Origin: Pseudomonas alcaligenes | Lineage (GTDB): Bacteria > Pseudomonadota > Gammaproteobacteria > Pseudomonadales > Pseudomonadaceae | Length of the DNA: 64,000 nucleotides | Assembly: GCF_014490745.1 (NCBI RefSeq) | Contig: NZ_LZEU01000001.1 | Location: 2,383,501-2,447,500, forward strand | Direction of reading: 5' to 3' | In this document: in pieces, positions 40,161-48,860 of the stretch | Numbering within the stretch: position 1 is the stretch's first letter | Layout of the letters: each line of letters starts with the position of its first letter | Notes under the pieces: generated by a model | Told to the model about the DNA's origin: nothing | Seen by the model: only the letters and a program-made list of their open reading frames with translations | Databases searched by the model: none | Position numbers and translations under genes: made by a program

Positions 40161-40233
40161 GTCTCCATGTGGAGACACGACCTGAAGCCCGAACTTTCTG
40201 GCATCTGCGCAAATGACGTCTCTATTTAGAGAC
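40161..40233. promoter_or_regulatory. Two HbcR enhancer-like sites
   Basis: GTCTC-CATGTG-GAGAC (40161-40176) and GTCTC-TATTTA-GAGAC (40218-40233): identical inverted-repeat arms with a 6-bp spacer, 57 bp apart, 65-140 bp upstream of a -24/-12 promoter. This is the usual geometry for a sigma-54 activator. Assignment to HbcR is inferred from adjacency. Confidence 0.7.
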
Positions 40234-40297
40234 AAAGCACTAAAATCCAATTCATAAAAAATCAAGATAATCCTTTAATTTCAATAAGTTAAATATT

Positions 40298-40313
40298 TGG
40301 CATGGAAGTCGCT
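40298..40313 (+). promoter_or_regulatory. Sigma-54 (-24/-12) promoter
   Basis: TGGCATGGAAGTCGCT matches the consensus TGGCACG-N4-TTGCW at all positions but two (C to T, T to C), with the required GG and GC at correct spacing. It lies about 80 bp before the permease start and downstream of two enhancer-like sites. Confidence 0.75.
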
Positions 40314-40393
40314 ATCTCCTGCTCCGCGCCCTCTCCGGTCGCCGACAACAACAATGAATGCCGCGCAGCGACGCGGCGCCAGGAGACAGCTCC

Positions 40394-41785
40394 ATGAGCG
40401 TGATCATCGCCCTCGCGGCCCTAGCCCTGCTGATGCTGGCCGCGTACCGCGGCTACAGCGTCATCCTCTTCGCCCCCATCGCCGCCCTCGGCGCCGTGCT
40501 GCTCACCGACCCATCCGCCGTGGCGCCCGCCTTCACCGGCGTGTTCATGGAGAAGATGGTCGGCTTCATCAAACTGTACTTCCCGGTGTTCCTGCTCGGC
40601 GCCGTGTTCGGCAAGCTGATCGAACTATCCGGCTTCTCGCGCTCCATCGTCGCCGCCGCCATCCGCCTGCTCGGCACCAACCAGGCCATGCTGGTGATCG
40701 TGCTGGTCTGCGCCCTGCTCACCTACGGCGGCGTGTCGCTGTTCGTGGTGGTGTTCGCCGTGTACCCATTCGCCGCCGAGATGTTCCGCCAGAGCAACAT
40801 CCCCAAGCGCCTGATCCCGGCCACCATCGCCCTCGGCGCGTTCAGCTTCACCATGGACGCCCTGCCCGGCACCCCGCAGATCCAGAACATCATCCCCACC
40901 ACCTTCTTCGGCACCACCTCCTGGGCGGCGCCGTGGCTGGGCGTGATCGGCACCCTGTTCGTGTTCAGCGTCGGCATGCTCTATCTGCGCCGCCAGCTGA
41001 ACAAGGCCAAGCGCAGCGGCGAGGGCTACGGCACCGAGCTGCGCAACGAGCCAGAGACGGCGGACGACCTGGCCCTGCCCAACCCCTGGCTGGCGCTGTC
41101 GCCGCTGGTGCTGGTGGGCCTGTCCAACCTGCTGTTCACCCGCTGGATTCCGGAAATCTACGGCAAGACCCACAGCCTGCAACTGGCCGGCATGGCGCAG
41201 CCGGTGACCAGCGAAGTGGCCAAGCTGACCGGCATCTGGGCCGTGCAGGCCGCGCTGCTGCTGGGCATTCTGCTGGTGCTGATCTGCGGCTTCCGCGCAA
41301 TCAAGGCCAAGCTCGCCGAAGGCACCAAGACTGCGGTCGGCGGTGCGCTGCTGGCATCGATGAACACCGCCTCGGAATACGGCTTCGGCGCGGTGATCGC
41401 CTCGCTGCCCGGCTTCCTGGTACTGGCCGATGCGCTGAAAAGCATCCCCAACCCGCTGGTCAACGAAGCGGTCACCGTCACCCTGCTGGCCGGCATCACC
41501 GGCTCGGCCTCGGGCGGCATGAGCATCGCTCTGGCAGCCATGTCCGACACCTTCATCCAGGCCGCCAACGCCGCCAATATCCCGCTGGAAGTGCTGCACC
41601 GCGTCGCCTCGATGGCCTCCGGCGGCATGGACACCCTGCCGCACAACGGCGCGGTGATCACCCTGTTGGCAGTCACCGGCCTGACCCACCGCGAGGCGTA
41701 CAAGGACATCTTCGGTATTACCCTGATCAAGACCCTGGCCGTGTTCGTCGTGATCGGCGTGTTCTACGCCACCGGCATCGTTTAA
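40394..41785 (+). CDS. GntP-family permease, probably for 3-hydroxybutyrate or acetoacetate
   Basis: The start at MSVIIALAALALLMLAAYRG (463 residues) has AGGAG 8 bases upstream. It has 12-14 hydrophobic segments. GntP-family features include RLIPATIALGAFSFTMDALP, the PGTPQIQNIIPTTFFG stretch, and the C-terminal SASGGMSIALAAMSDTF and MDTLPHNGAVITLLAVTGLT. Family members are proton symporters of gluconate and other small organic acids. Position between hbcR and bdhA points to ketone-body uptake. Corresponds to PAO1 PA2004 by recall. Confidence 0.85.
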   Translation: MSVIIALAALALLMLAAYRGYSVILFAPIAALGAVLLTDPSAVAPAFTGVFMEKMVGFIKLYFPVFLLGAVFGKLIELSGFSRSIVAAAIRLLGTNQAMLVIVLVCALLTYGGVSLFVVVFAVYPFAAEMFRQSNIPKRLIPATIALGAFSFTMDALPGTPQIQNIIPTTFFGTTSWAAPWLGVIGTLFVFSVGMLYLRRQLNKAKRSGEGYGTELRNEPETADDLALPNPWLALSPLVLVGLSNLLFTRWIPEIYGKTHSLQLAGMAQPVTSEVAKLTGIWAVQAALLLGILLVLICGFRAIKAKLAEGTKTAVGGALLASMNTASEYGFGAVIASLPGFLVLADALKSIPNPLVNEAVTVTLLAGITGSASGGMSIALAAMSDTFIQAANAANIPLEVLHRVASMASGGMDTLPHNGAVITLLAVTGLTHREAYKDIFGITLIKTLAVFVVIGVFYATGIV

Positions 41786-41787
41786 CC

Positions 41788-41830
41788 GTAGGGCGGGTGT
41801 AGCCCGCGACCGGGCCGCCGAGGCGGCCCG
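41788..41830. repeat. Single REP unit plus hairpin between the permease and bdhA
   Basis: GTAGGGCGGGTGTAGCCCGC (single unit of the GGGCGGGTG family) followed by CGGGCCGCC-GA-GGCGGCCCG, a strong 9-bp hairpin without U-tract directly before the bdhA ribosome-binding site. It may reduce read-through or bdhA translation. Confidence 0.7.
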
Positions 41831-41847
41831 TGCAACAGGAGAAGCAT

Positions 41848-42615
41848 ATGAATCTGCAAGGCAAGACCGCCCTGGTCACCGGTTCCACCAGCGGCATCGG
41901 CTTAGGCATCGCCCTCAAGCTGGCCGAAGCCGGCGCCAACCTGGTGCTCAACGGCTTCGGTGACGTGGAGGCGGCCGTGGCGGCCGTAACCGTCCACGGC
42001 GGCCAGGTGCGCCACCACCCGGCGGACATGAGCAAGCCTGTGGAGATCGAAACCCTGGTGCGCTACGCCGAGGAACAGTTCGGCGGCGTCGATATCCTGG
42101 TCAACAACGCCGGCATCCAGCATGTGGCGCCGGTGGAGGAATTCCCGGTGGAGCGCTGGGATTCGATCATCGCCATCAACCTCAGCTCCGCCTTCCACAC
42201 CACGCGCCTGGCGCTGCCGGGCATGCGCGCGCGCAACTGGGGGCGGATCATCAACATCGCCTCGGCCCACGGCCTGGCGGCCTCGGCCGGCAAGAGCGCC
42301 TACGTGGCGGCCAAACACGGCCTGGTCGGCCTGACCAAGAGCGTGGCGCTGGAAACCGCCACCACGGGCGTCACCTGCAACGCCATCTGCCCGGGCTGGG
42401 TGCTGACCCCGCTGGTGCAGAAGCAGATCGACGCCCGCGCCGTGGATGGCGACGTCGCCCGCTCGCGCCATGACCTGCTGGCCGAGAAACAACCGTCACT
42501 GGATTTCGTCACCCCCGAACAGCTCGGCGCGCTGGCCCTGTTCCTCTGCAGCGAGGCCGCCGAACAGGTACGTGGCGCCGCCTGGAACATGGACGGTGGC
42601 TGGCTCGCCCAGTAG
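41848..42615 (+). CDS. bdhA: 3-hydroxybutyrate dehydrogenase
   Basis: The start at MNLQGKTALVTGSTSGIGLG (255 residues) has ACAGGAG upstream; an in-frame ATG at 41830 is less likely. Short-chain dehydrogenase with the cofactor motif TGSTSGIGLG, NNAG (VDILVNNAGIQHVAPVEEF), catalytic Ser in NIASAHGL and Tyr/Lys in SAYVAAKHGL. Oxidises D-3-hydroxybutyrate to acetoacetate with NAD+. A MITE-like element starts immediately after the stop. Confidence 0.93.
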   Translation: MNLQGKTALVTGSTSGIGLGIALKLAEAGANLVLNGFGDVEAAVAAVTVHGGQVRHHPADMSKPVEIETLVRYAEEQFGGVDILVNNAGIQHVAPVEEFPVERWDSIIAINLSSAFHTTRLALPGMRARNWGRIINIASAHGLAASAGKSAYVAAKHGLVGLTKSVALETATTGVTCNAICPGWVLTPLVQKQIDARAVDGDVARSRHDLLAEKQPSLDFVTPEQLGALALFLCSEAAEQVRGAAWNMDGGWLAQ

Positions 42616-42757
42616 GAGTCTGTTTACGAGCCTCTGAATTAGAGCCAGACAAGGCAACAACGGCCGAAGAAGCGCAGTTTACGGGTTGTAAATGAGCATT
42701 CTGAGGGCGTTATTAACGCGGTCTGGCCGCGAGTCAGGGGGGCGTAAATAGGCTCTG
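42616..42757 (+). mobile_element. MITE-like element, copy B (about 142 bp)
   Basis: The ends GAGTCTGTTTACG and CGTAAATAGGCTC are imperfect inverted repeats. The interior contains CTGAATTAGAGCCAGACAAG, GCGCAGTTTACG, TGTAAATGAGCATTCTGAG, TTAACGCGGTCTGGCCGCGA and GTCAGG, nearly the same as copy A read on the minus strand and similar to copy C. It fills the bdhA-aacS gap. No coding capacity. Confidence 0.7.
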
Positions 42758-42802
42758 TCCTTACCCTACAATCGACACATACAAGAAGTTCAGGATTGCC
42801 GC

Positions 42803-44758
<1,956 letters not shown>

Positions 44759-44765
44759 CCCTCGC

Positions 44766-44791
44766 GGAGCGGCCAATCCAGTGGCCGCTCC
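44766..44791 (+). terminator. Hairpin after acetoacetyl-CoA synthetase
   Basis: GGAGCGGCCA-ATCCAG-TGGCCGCTCC is a perfect 10-bp stem starting 8 bp after the stop codon. The T-tract is absent (CATTGCATC follows), so termination efficiency is uncertain. Confidence 0.55.
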
Positions 44792-44877
44792 CATTGCATC
44801 GCCATATTGAGCAAAAGGCCATCACTGGGGCAGACTGCGAGTAACCAAGGACGCTCGCTCCAACCCCAGGTGGCAAT

Positions 44878-45237
44878 ATGGAAGTTGTCAAAACCCTCAA
44901 GCCCGGCAGTAACGGCACCAAACGCCTCGTCGACATCTACGGCGAAAGCCTGGTCGCCGTCCGCTACCGCCTCGACCGCGAAAAACAACTCAGCTACACC
45001 ACGGTCGAGCTGATCATCGAACACAAGCCAATCCTCGCGCCAACCCTAAACACTGCCGCTGCACGTTTGCACCAAGAACGCCAGCGTGTTGCCGTGCGCA
45101 TTCGCTATGCCGAAACAGAACTGCAGAGCCTGGTGAAAAAAGCCGGCGGCAAGTGGGATCCCGATAACCGTGTCTGGCTGATCCGCTACGGCGACGCGAT
45201 AAGACTCGGCCTCAAAGAACGGATCGTCCAAGAGTGA
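44878..45237 (+). CDS. Conserved protein of unknown function
   Basis: 119 residues: MEVVKTLKPGSNGTKRLVDI at the start and AGGKWDPDNRVWLIRYGDAI near the end. I recognise this layout (VKTLKPG-GTKRL then AGG-WDP--R-W-L) from short uncharacterised proteins in Proteobacteria, often in accessory DNA, but know no function. No signal peptide or membrane helix. Base composition is between that of the core genes and the A/T-rich island. It marks the left border of the accessory region. Confidence 0.65.
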   Translation: MEVVKTLKPGSNGTKRLVDIYGESLVAVRYRLDREKQLSYTTVELIIEHKPILAPTLNTAAARLHQERQRVAVRIRYAETELQSLVKKAGGKWDPDNRVWLIRYGDAIRLGLKERIVQE

Positions 45238-45247
45238 TGGTCAGATA

Positions 45248-45322
45248 TAGCCACGCGATGGCTACATCTGGGTATAGGTTCCTACATATAGGAAGCTATC
45301 CAGATGTAGGCATGTCGCCTAC
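45248..45322. other. Cluster of three adjoining hairpins at the left edge of the cassette array
   Basis: TAGCCA-cgcga-TGGCTA (45248-45264). A 19-bp stem follows, with TACATCTGG and CCAGATGTA as outer arms and TTCCTA/TAGGAA as inner arms (45263-45308). The third is GTAGGC-atgtc-GCCTAC (45306-45322). Neighbouring stems share bases, so they may switch. TTATAGTTAGGC, an R'-like cassette junction, follows. No RNA family recognised. Confidence 0.55.
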
Positions 45323-45342
45323 TTATAGTTAGGCCCACTTAA

Positions 45343-45753
45343 ATGAGCAATGAGATCCCAACAAAGAACATAAGCCCATACGGCTGGTGGGTAGCCACAT
45401 TAATAGAGCGCTTTGAATTTGATGATGAAGACAGATCAAACGATAAGCGCCGCTGTCGCGCATTTGCAAACACAGTAATCTTCAAAGCAGAAGATCGTGA
45501 GAAAGCCTATTTTAAAGCCATCGAATACGGCAACTTAGGAATTGACAATAAAAGCGACTGGTCAGATGGCAAAGGAAGAAAAGGGCGCTGGGTATTTGAA
45601 GGCCTATCCAGCTTGCTGCCTATTTATGACGAAATAGATCCTGACGGAACAGAAATTGCCTTTGAAGACAATTCAAATATAAGTGTCAGCAGGGTGAAAT
45701 CATGGGTTCGCAAAAAGATAGAGCTTGAAGCATTCGACGACTCAACGGATTAA
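45343..45753 (+). CDS. Cassette gene 1: DUF4288-like protein
   Basis: 136 residues, A/T-rich codons unlike the flanking core genes. The pattern SPYGWWVATLIERFEFDDED, AEDREKAYFKAIEYGN, GRWVFEGLSSLLPIYDEIDP, DGTEIAF matches DUF4288, a small soluble domain of unknown function common in accessory and cassette genes. The ATG lies 14 bp after a GTTAGGC junction with no Shine-Dalgarno sequence. An attC-like site begins at the stop codon. It is cytoplasmic by sequence. Specific role unknown. Confidence 0.72.
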   Translation: MSNEIPTKNISPYGWWVATLIERFEFDDEDRSNDKRRCRAFANTVIFKAEDREKAYFKAIEYGNLGIDNKSDWSDGKGRKGRWVFEGLSSLLPIYDEIDPDGTEIAFEDNSNISVSRVKSWVRKKIELEAFDDSTD

Positions 45754-45842
45754 GCCTAACAATGCGCTCAACTATCGCTCACTCCGTTCGCTGGACAGCC
45801 AAAAGCTACGCTTTTGTCTGCCCGTTAGCTTAATCGTTAGGC
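45754..45842 (+). repeat. attC-like recombination site 1 (89 bp)
   Basis: Begins GCCTAAC (R'', RYYYAAC pattern) directly after the cassette 1 stop and ends GTTAGGC (R', GTTRRRY), its exact complement. The middle folds back on itself (AGCCAAAAGC-TAC-GCTTTTGTCT). Size, end motifs and position after a stop codon fit an integron attC site. Confidence 0.82.
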
Positions 45843-45846
45843 ACAT

Positions 45847-46245
45847 ATGGAACAAACCCGAACCGACACAATATCCACTGACAACCCCAGCACGTTGCCG
45901 ACGTACTCGCCAACTACGGGTCCGAAACTTTGGAAAATTTTCTGGCTGGCATATGTCGCGCCAGTGGTAGCTTGGCATGTAGTTCTTAACTACATGTACT
46001 ACTCGCAGGCTTTTATTAGCACCATGATCTCAGCTGTGGAAATCACGGGCCTGCCCCCTAAAAAAGCAATATGGCTGTCAATCATTGCACCGCTATATTG
46101 CTACAGCATATTTTGCTGGTATTTGGTCTGGAAGCACGCAAGAAATACAAACATAAACATATGGGGTCATATTGCGAGGCTAGTTACGCTAGTGCATATG
46201 CTATGGTACGCATCAAAAGCCATCAGCACTTGGGCAGGTGCCTAA
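45847..46245 (+). CDS. Cassette gene 2: small membrane protein of unknown function
   Basis: 132 residues with a Thr/Ser/Pro-rich N-terminal tail (about 25 residues) and three membrane helices: FWLAYVAPVVAWHVVLNYMY, WLSIIAPLYCYSIFCWYLVW, and HIARLVTLVHMLWYASKAIS. No domain recognised. The ATG is 10 bp after the GTTAGGC junction. The stop lies inside the R'' motif of the next attC-like site, as in many integron cassettes. A/T-rich. Confidence 0.65.
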   Translation: MEQTRTDTISTDNPSTLPTYSPTTGPKLWKIFWLAYVAPVVAWHVVLNYMYYSQAFISTMISAVEITGLPPKKAIWLSIIAPLYCYSIFCWYLVWKHARNTNINIWGHIARLVTLVHMLWYASKAISTWAGA

Positions 46246-46327
46246 CAATGCGCTCAACTATCGCTCACTCCGTTCACTGGACGTCAAAAAGCTACGCTTG
46301 TTGTCACCCGCCAGCTTAACCGTAGGC
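46240..46327 (+). repeat. attC-like recombination site 2 (88 bp)
   Basis: GCCTAAC at 46240 and the first 40 bp are nearly identical to site 1 (AATGCGCTCAACTATCGCTC onward). The right end reads CCGTAGGC instead of CGTTAGGC, one T missing from R', so this site may recombine poorly. Confidence 0.75.
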
Positions 46328-46334
46328 CTTCTAG

Positions 46335-46850
46335 ATGAATAAATATATTTTCCGCTTCTTATTTATATTGGCAGCCTGCCCTAGCGCTCAAGCAGAGAGC
46401 AGCAAACATGAAAATTTCAAAGTCATTTCATTCTCTCAAGGGGAAATGAGAGAAATAGATGGGAATTGGGCGATTTACAAAGAGAACGAAGAACTAACAT
46501 ACAAAGCAAACGGGATATGCATTTTTAATAATAAGGCCATACCCTGCATGTGGTACGGGTATCTTTTAGAGTACGACTCATTTGGACGGGACGTAAATTT
46601 AATCTGCAACGACCACCAGGATTCACCCACTGACTTTGGCAATCCTAGCGAACTAATTGAGAAGAATGCTAAAGAATTTAGCTACACGATCCCGCTAAAG
46701 GGGACTGAAAGAACCTTCATTAACCTTCAGTACACCTCTGCTGGAGGCACAAATAAAATAACCAGATCTGCGACTACTTGCTCCGTGGACGGGAAGCCGG
46801 TTCTAAAATTTAAACAGAGTATCGTAATGGAGCGCCGTGTAAAAATCTAA
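46335..46850 (+). CDS. Cassette gene 3: exported protein of unknown function
   Basis: 171 residues. A signal peptide (MNKYIFRFLFILAACPSAQA) with cleavage after AQA near residue 20. The mature domain has about 150 residues and three or four Cys (GICIFNNKAIPCMWYGYLLE, NLICNDHQDS, TTCSVDGKPVLKFKQS), suggesting periplasmic disulphides. No domain recognised. A/T-rich, with the ATG 12 bp after the cassette junction. Confidence 0.62.
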   Translation: MNKYIFRFLFILAACPSAQAESSKHENFKVISFSQGEMREIDGNWAIYKENEELTYKANGICIFNNKAIPCMWYGYLLEYDSFGRDVNLICNDHQDSPTDFGNPSELIEKNAKEFSYTIPLKGTERTFINLQYTSAGGTNKITRSATTCSVDGKPVLKFKQSIVMERRVKI

Positions 46851-46903
46851 CAAGTCGTTCAGTAAACGACGCCACGCACTGTCGCTTAACTCTAGCGCTG
46901 ATC
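46845..46903 (+). repeat. Decayed attC-like site 3 (about 59 bp)
   Basis: R'' is ATCTAAC overlapping the cassette 3 stop. AAGTCGTTCAGT and GCTTAACTC follow the layout of short (59-base-element) attC sites. The expected GTTRRRY end is GCTGATC, with two mismatches. It probably marks the worn right end of the array. Confidence 0.5.
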
Positions 46904-47097
46904 TCCATTAGCTTAGCTGCCATATCGAAACCAGACGGTCGAGTCTGAGCAAAAATTGAGACTTACCAAATAGCAGCGGCAGGACAACTGGCTCTAAACT
47001 CGCTTCGGTTAAACCAGCAACAACACACAAATCCTAATCAGAAGATTTCTCCACATTCGAGACCTCCACGTAGAGCCAAGCAGCAAGGAGCGCCGCC

Positions 47098-47349
47098 ATG
47101 ACCATTCTCATATATGCAGCAATCGGACTAGCCCTCTTCATTATCGTCCGCACCTACACCTCCATGAAAATCCAGAGTCTGCGCGCTAAAGGGCTATATC
47201 CAGAGCCTGGCCAGGCAACAATGCAGCATGTTGTGAATCTAGTTAGCGCCGGCAACAAGCCTTTTGCTATCAAGGTTTATCGAGAAATTCACGGAGCAAG
47301 CCTGAAACAAGCCAAAGAAGCCGTTGAAAAACTAGCCAGCACGACATAA
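47098..47349 (+). CDS. Small membrane-anchored protein with a ribosomal L7/L12 C-terminal-like motif
   Basis: 83 residues. An N-terminal membrane helix (TILIYAAIGLALFIIVRTYT), a short linker, and KPFAIKVYREIHGASLKQAK, which resembles the helix-turn of the L7/L12 C-terminal domain (K-x-A-I-K-x-x-R-E-x-x-G-x-x-L-K-x-A-K). GCAAGGAGCG precedes the start. It lies to the right of the cassettes; no attC-like site follows. Function unknown; the similarity is by eye. Confidence 0.6.
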   Translation: MTILIYAAIGLALFIIVRTYTSMKIQSLRAKGLYPEPGQATMQHVVNLVSAGNKPFAIKVYREIHGASLKQAKEAVEKLASTT

Positions 47350-47408
47350 TCGCCAATTCGAAATTTCGCACCAGCCATCATCCAACGACCACAGAAAAGG
47401 AATACTTC

Positions 47409-47834
47409 GTGAAATCTATTACTTCGGTAATTCTTACAGTCCTGATTTCGTTCAGCGCCAATGTCTTGGCCGCCGAGGACTACGATGGCATACCCGAAAA
47501 TTTCATAAAGCTAATTGCAGCCAAGAAAATCCCAGAAGCAATTGACAGCCTGTACCCCAACGAAGGTTACTGGAGCACTCCGCAGGGAATTGCCGAGAAA
47601 GCCAATATTTCTGCAAAGTTCGTGAAATTCGGAGACTATCGCTTTCACCAGCTGCTTTCTGAGAAAAGCATCGTCGACGACCGCTACGTGACCCTCAGTT
47701 ACTTCGTTGGCTTTCAAAACAAGCCTGAGTTCTTCTCAATCACCCTGTACAAACCTGAAAACTCATGGACAGCAAGAGAGTTCAATTTCGGCGGCACTCC
47801 CGAGGAAACAAAGAACTTTAGCCTTCCGAAATAG
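47409..47834 (+). CDS. Exported protein of unknown function
   Basis: 141 residues from a GTG (AAGGA 8 bases upstream). Signal peptide MKSITSVILTVLISFSANVL ending near ALAAED (cleavage around 22). The mature part has about 119 residues (ENFIKLIAAKKIPEAIDSLY, YVTLSYFVGFQNKPEFFSIT, LYKPENSWTAREFNFGG). No Cys and no domain recognised; helix-then-sheet order could fit an NTF2-like fold. Composition is intermediate. Confidence 0.6.
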   Translation: MKSITSVILTVLISFSANVLAAEDYDGIPENFIKLIAAKKIPEAIDSLYPNEGYWSTPQGIAEKANISAKFVKFGDYRFHQLLSEKSIVDDRYVTLSYFVGFQNKPEFFSITLYKPENSWTAREFNFGGTPEETKNFSLPK

Positions 47835-48126
47835 CGCTGCCCTGCCATCGAGATACGGCTGCATGCCTAATCAGACCTTTCAAGGGCACAACCCTGCAGT
47901 CCGCACAGCCGGACAAGTTCATGATTGCTATCAGCCGTATACCGACAGCACTGCTTCCCCCTTGATGATCCGCCTACCGTAAGGCAGGCGACATCTTCCG
48001 CTGAAACGTCGCCGCCCCCCTCACACCGCCCAACGCAGCAGCACCGCCCGATAAAAGCCGTTCGAGCACCCAAGCCTGTTTGGCTTTCTATACTCAATTT
48101 CTATTCGGCTCGATGAGACTCCCGGA

Positions 48127-48843
48127 TTGCGCACACGTCTCTGCATGCTGGCGCTGCTTGTCTGCATCTCCGCCCGGGCCGAACCTCGGGAGGTCGAGAT
48201 TTACATGGCGGAAGCTGCGCCCCTGACGATGATCAGCGGTGTTCGCCATGGGCTTATCGGGGATGTTGCCTTCGCGGTGCTAGAGCGCGCCGGATACCGC
48301 GCGGTAGTGCGCAACGCTCCCTTGCTGCGTGCGCAGAAGCGCGTAATGGAGGGACGCAATGTACTGATTACCCCGCTCTCGCGTACTCCTGAGCGGGAGT
48401 CCCGATTCACTTGGGCGGTCAATGTTCTGCCGTTGCAACGCGCCTTCTTCACCCTGGACGAGCCTGTGACCAGTCTCGAAGCAGCCAAGCGCTACAGAGT
48501 CATCGCGGTGGGAACAGGCACTGCGCAGGTGGAGATACTGCGCGCTAACGGCTTTCGCGAAGACCAGCTGCATTCGTTGCGGTTAGGAGAAAGCCCGGTA
48601 CAACTGCTGCGAATCGGGCGCGTGGATGCCTGGTTCACCACCATCCCCGAGGGCCGCCATGACTGGGATGGTGGCCCGGCCTTGCGCATGAGCCCGCCCC
48701 TGGCTGCGACCGATATGTACATCGGCTGCTCACTGGATTGTGACCCTGTGCTGGTACAGGCCTTGCGCAAGGCTATCGAATCGATGCGTGCGGACGGCAG
48801 CCTGCAGCGCATGATAGAGGTCTACCTGCCGCCACCACCCTAG
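48127..48843 (+). CDS. Extracellular solute-binding protein family 3-like, stand-alone
   Basis: A TTG start at 48127 gives 238 residues and a good signal peptide (MRTRLCMLALLVCISARAEP); an ATG at 48145 would remove its basic n-region. The type II periplasmic binding fold is visible in MISGVRHGLIGDVAFAVLER, TPLSRTPERESRFTWAVNVL and VIAVGTGTAQVEILRANGFR. No transporter or sensor genes adjoin it, so the ligand and partner are unknown. Core-like composition marks the return to the chromosome backbone. Confidence 0.75.
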   Translation: MRTRLCMLALLVCISARAEPREVEIYMAEAAPLTMISGVRHGLIGDVAFAVLERAGYRAVVRNAPLLRAQKRVMEGRNVLITPLSRTPERESRFTWAVNVLPLQRAFFTLDEPVTSLEAAKRYRVIAVGTGTAQVEILRANGFREDQLHSLRLGESPVQLLRIGRVDAWFTTIPEGRHDWDGGPALRMSPPLAATDMYIGCSLDCDPVLVQALRKAIESMRADGSLQRMIEVYLPPPP

Positions 48844-48860
48844 TGCGGCAGGGACAAACG

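Noticed and set aside
45240-45334. A complete attC site before cassette 1
   Set aside because: An R'-like GTTAGGC is present, but no RYYYAAC partner lies within about 150 bp upstream, so it is recorded as a junction next to hairpins.
46904-47097. A further cassette or gene after the third attC-like site
   Set aside because: No open frame of credible length or composition and no paired recombination motifs in this 190-bp stretch.
47835-48126. Gene in the 292-bp gap before the solute-binding protein
   Set aside because: Only short frames with mixed codon composition; nothing recognisable as RNA gene or repeat.
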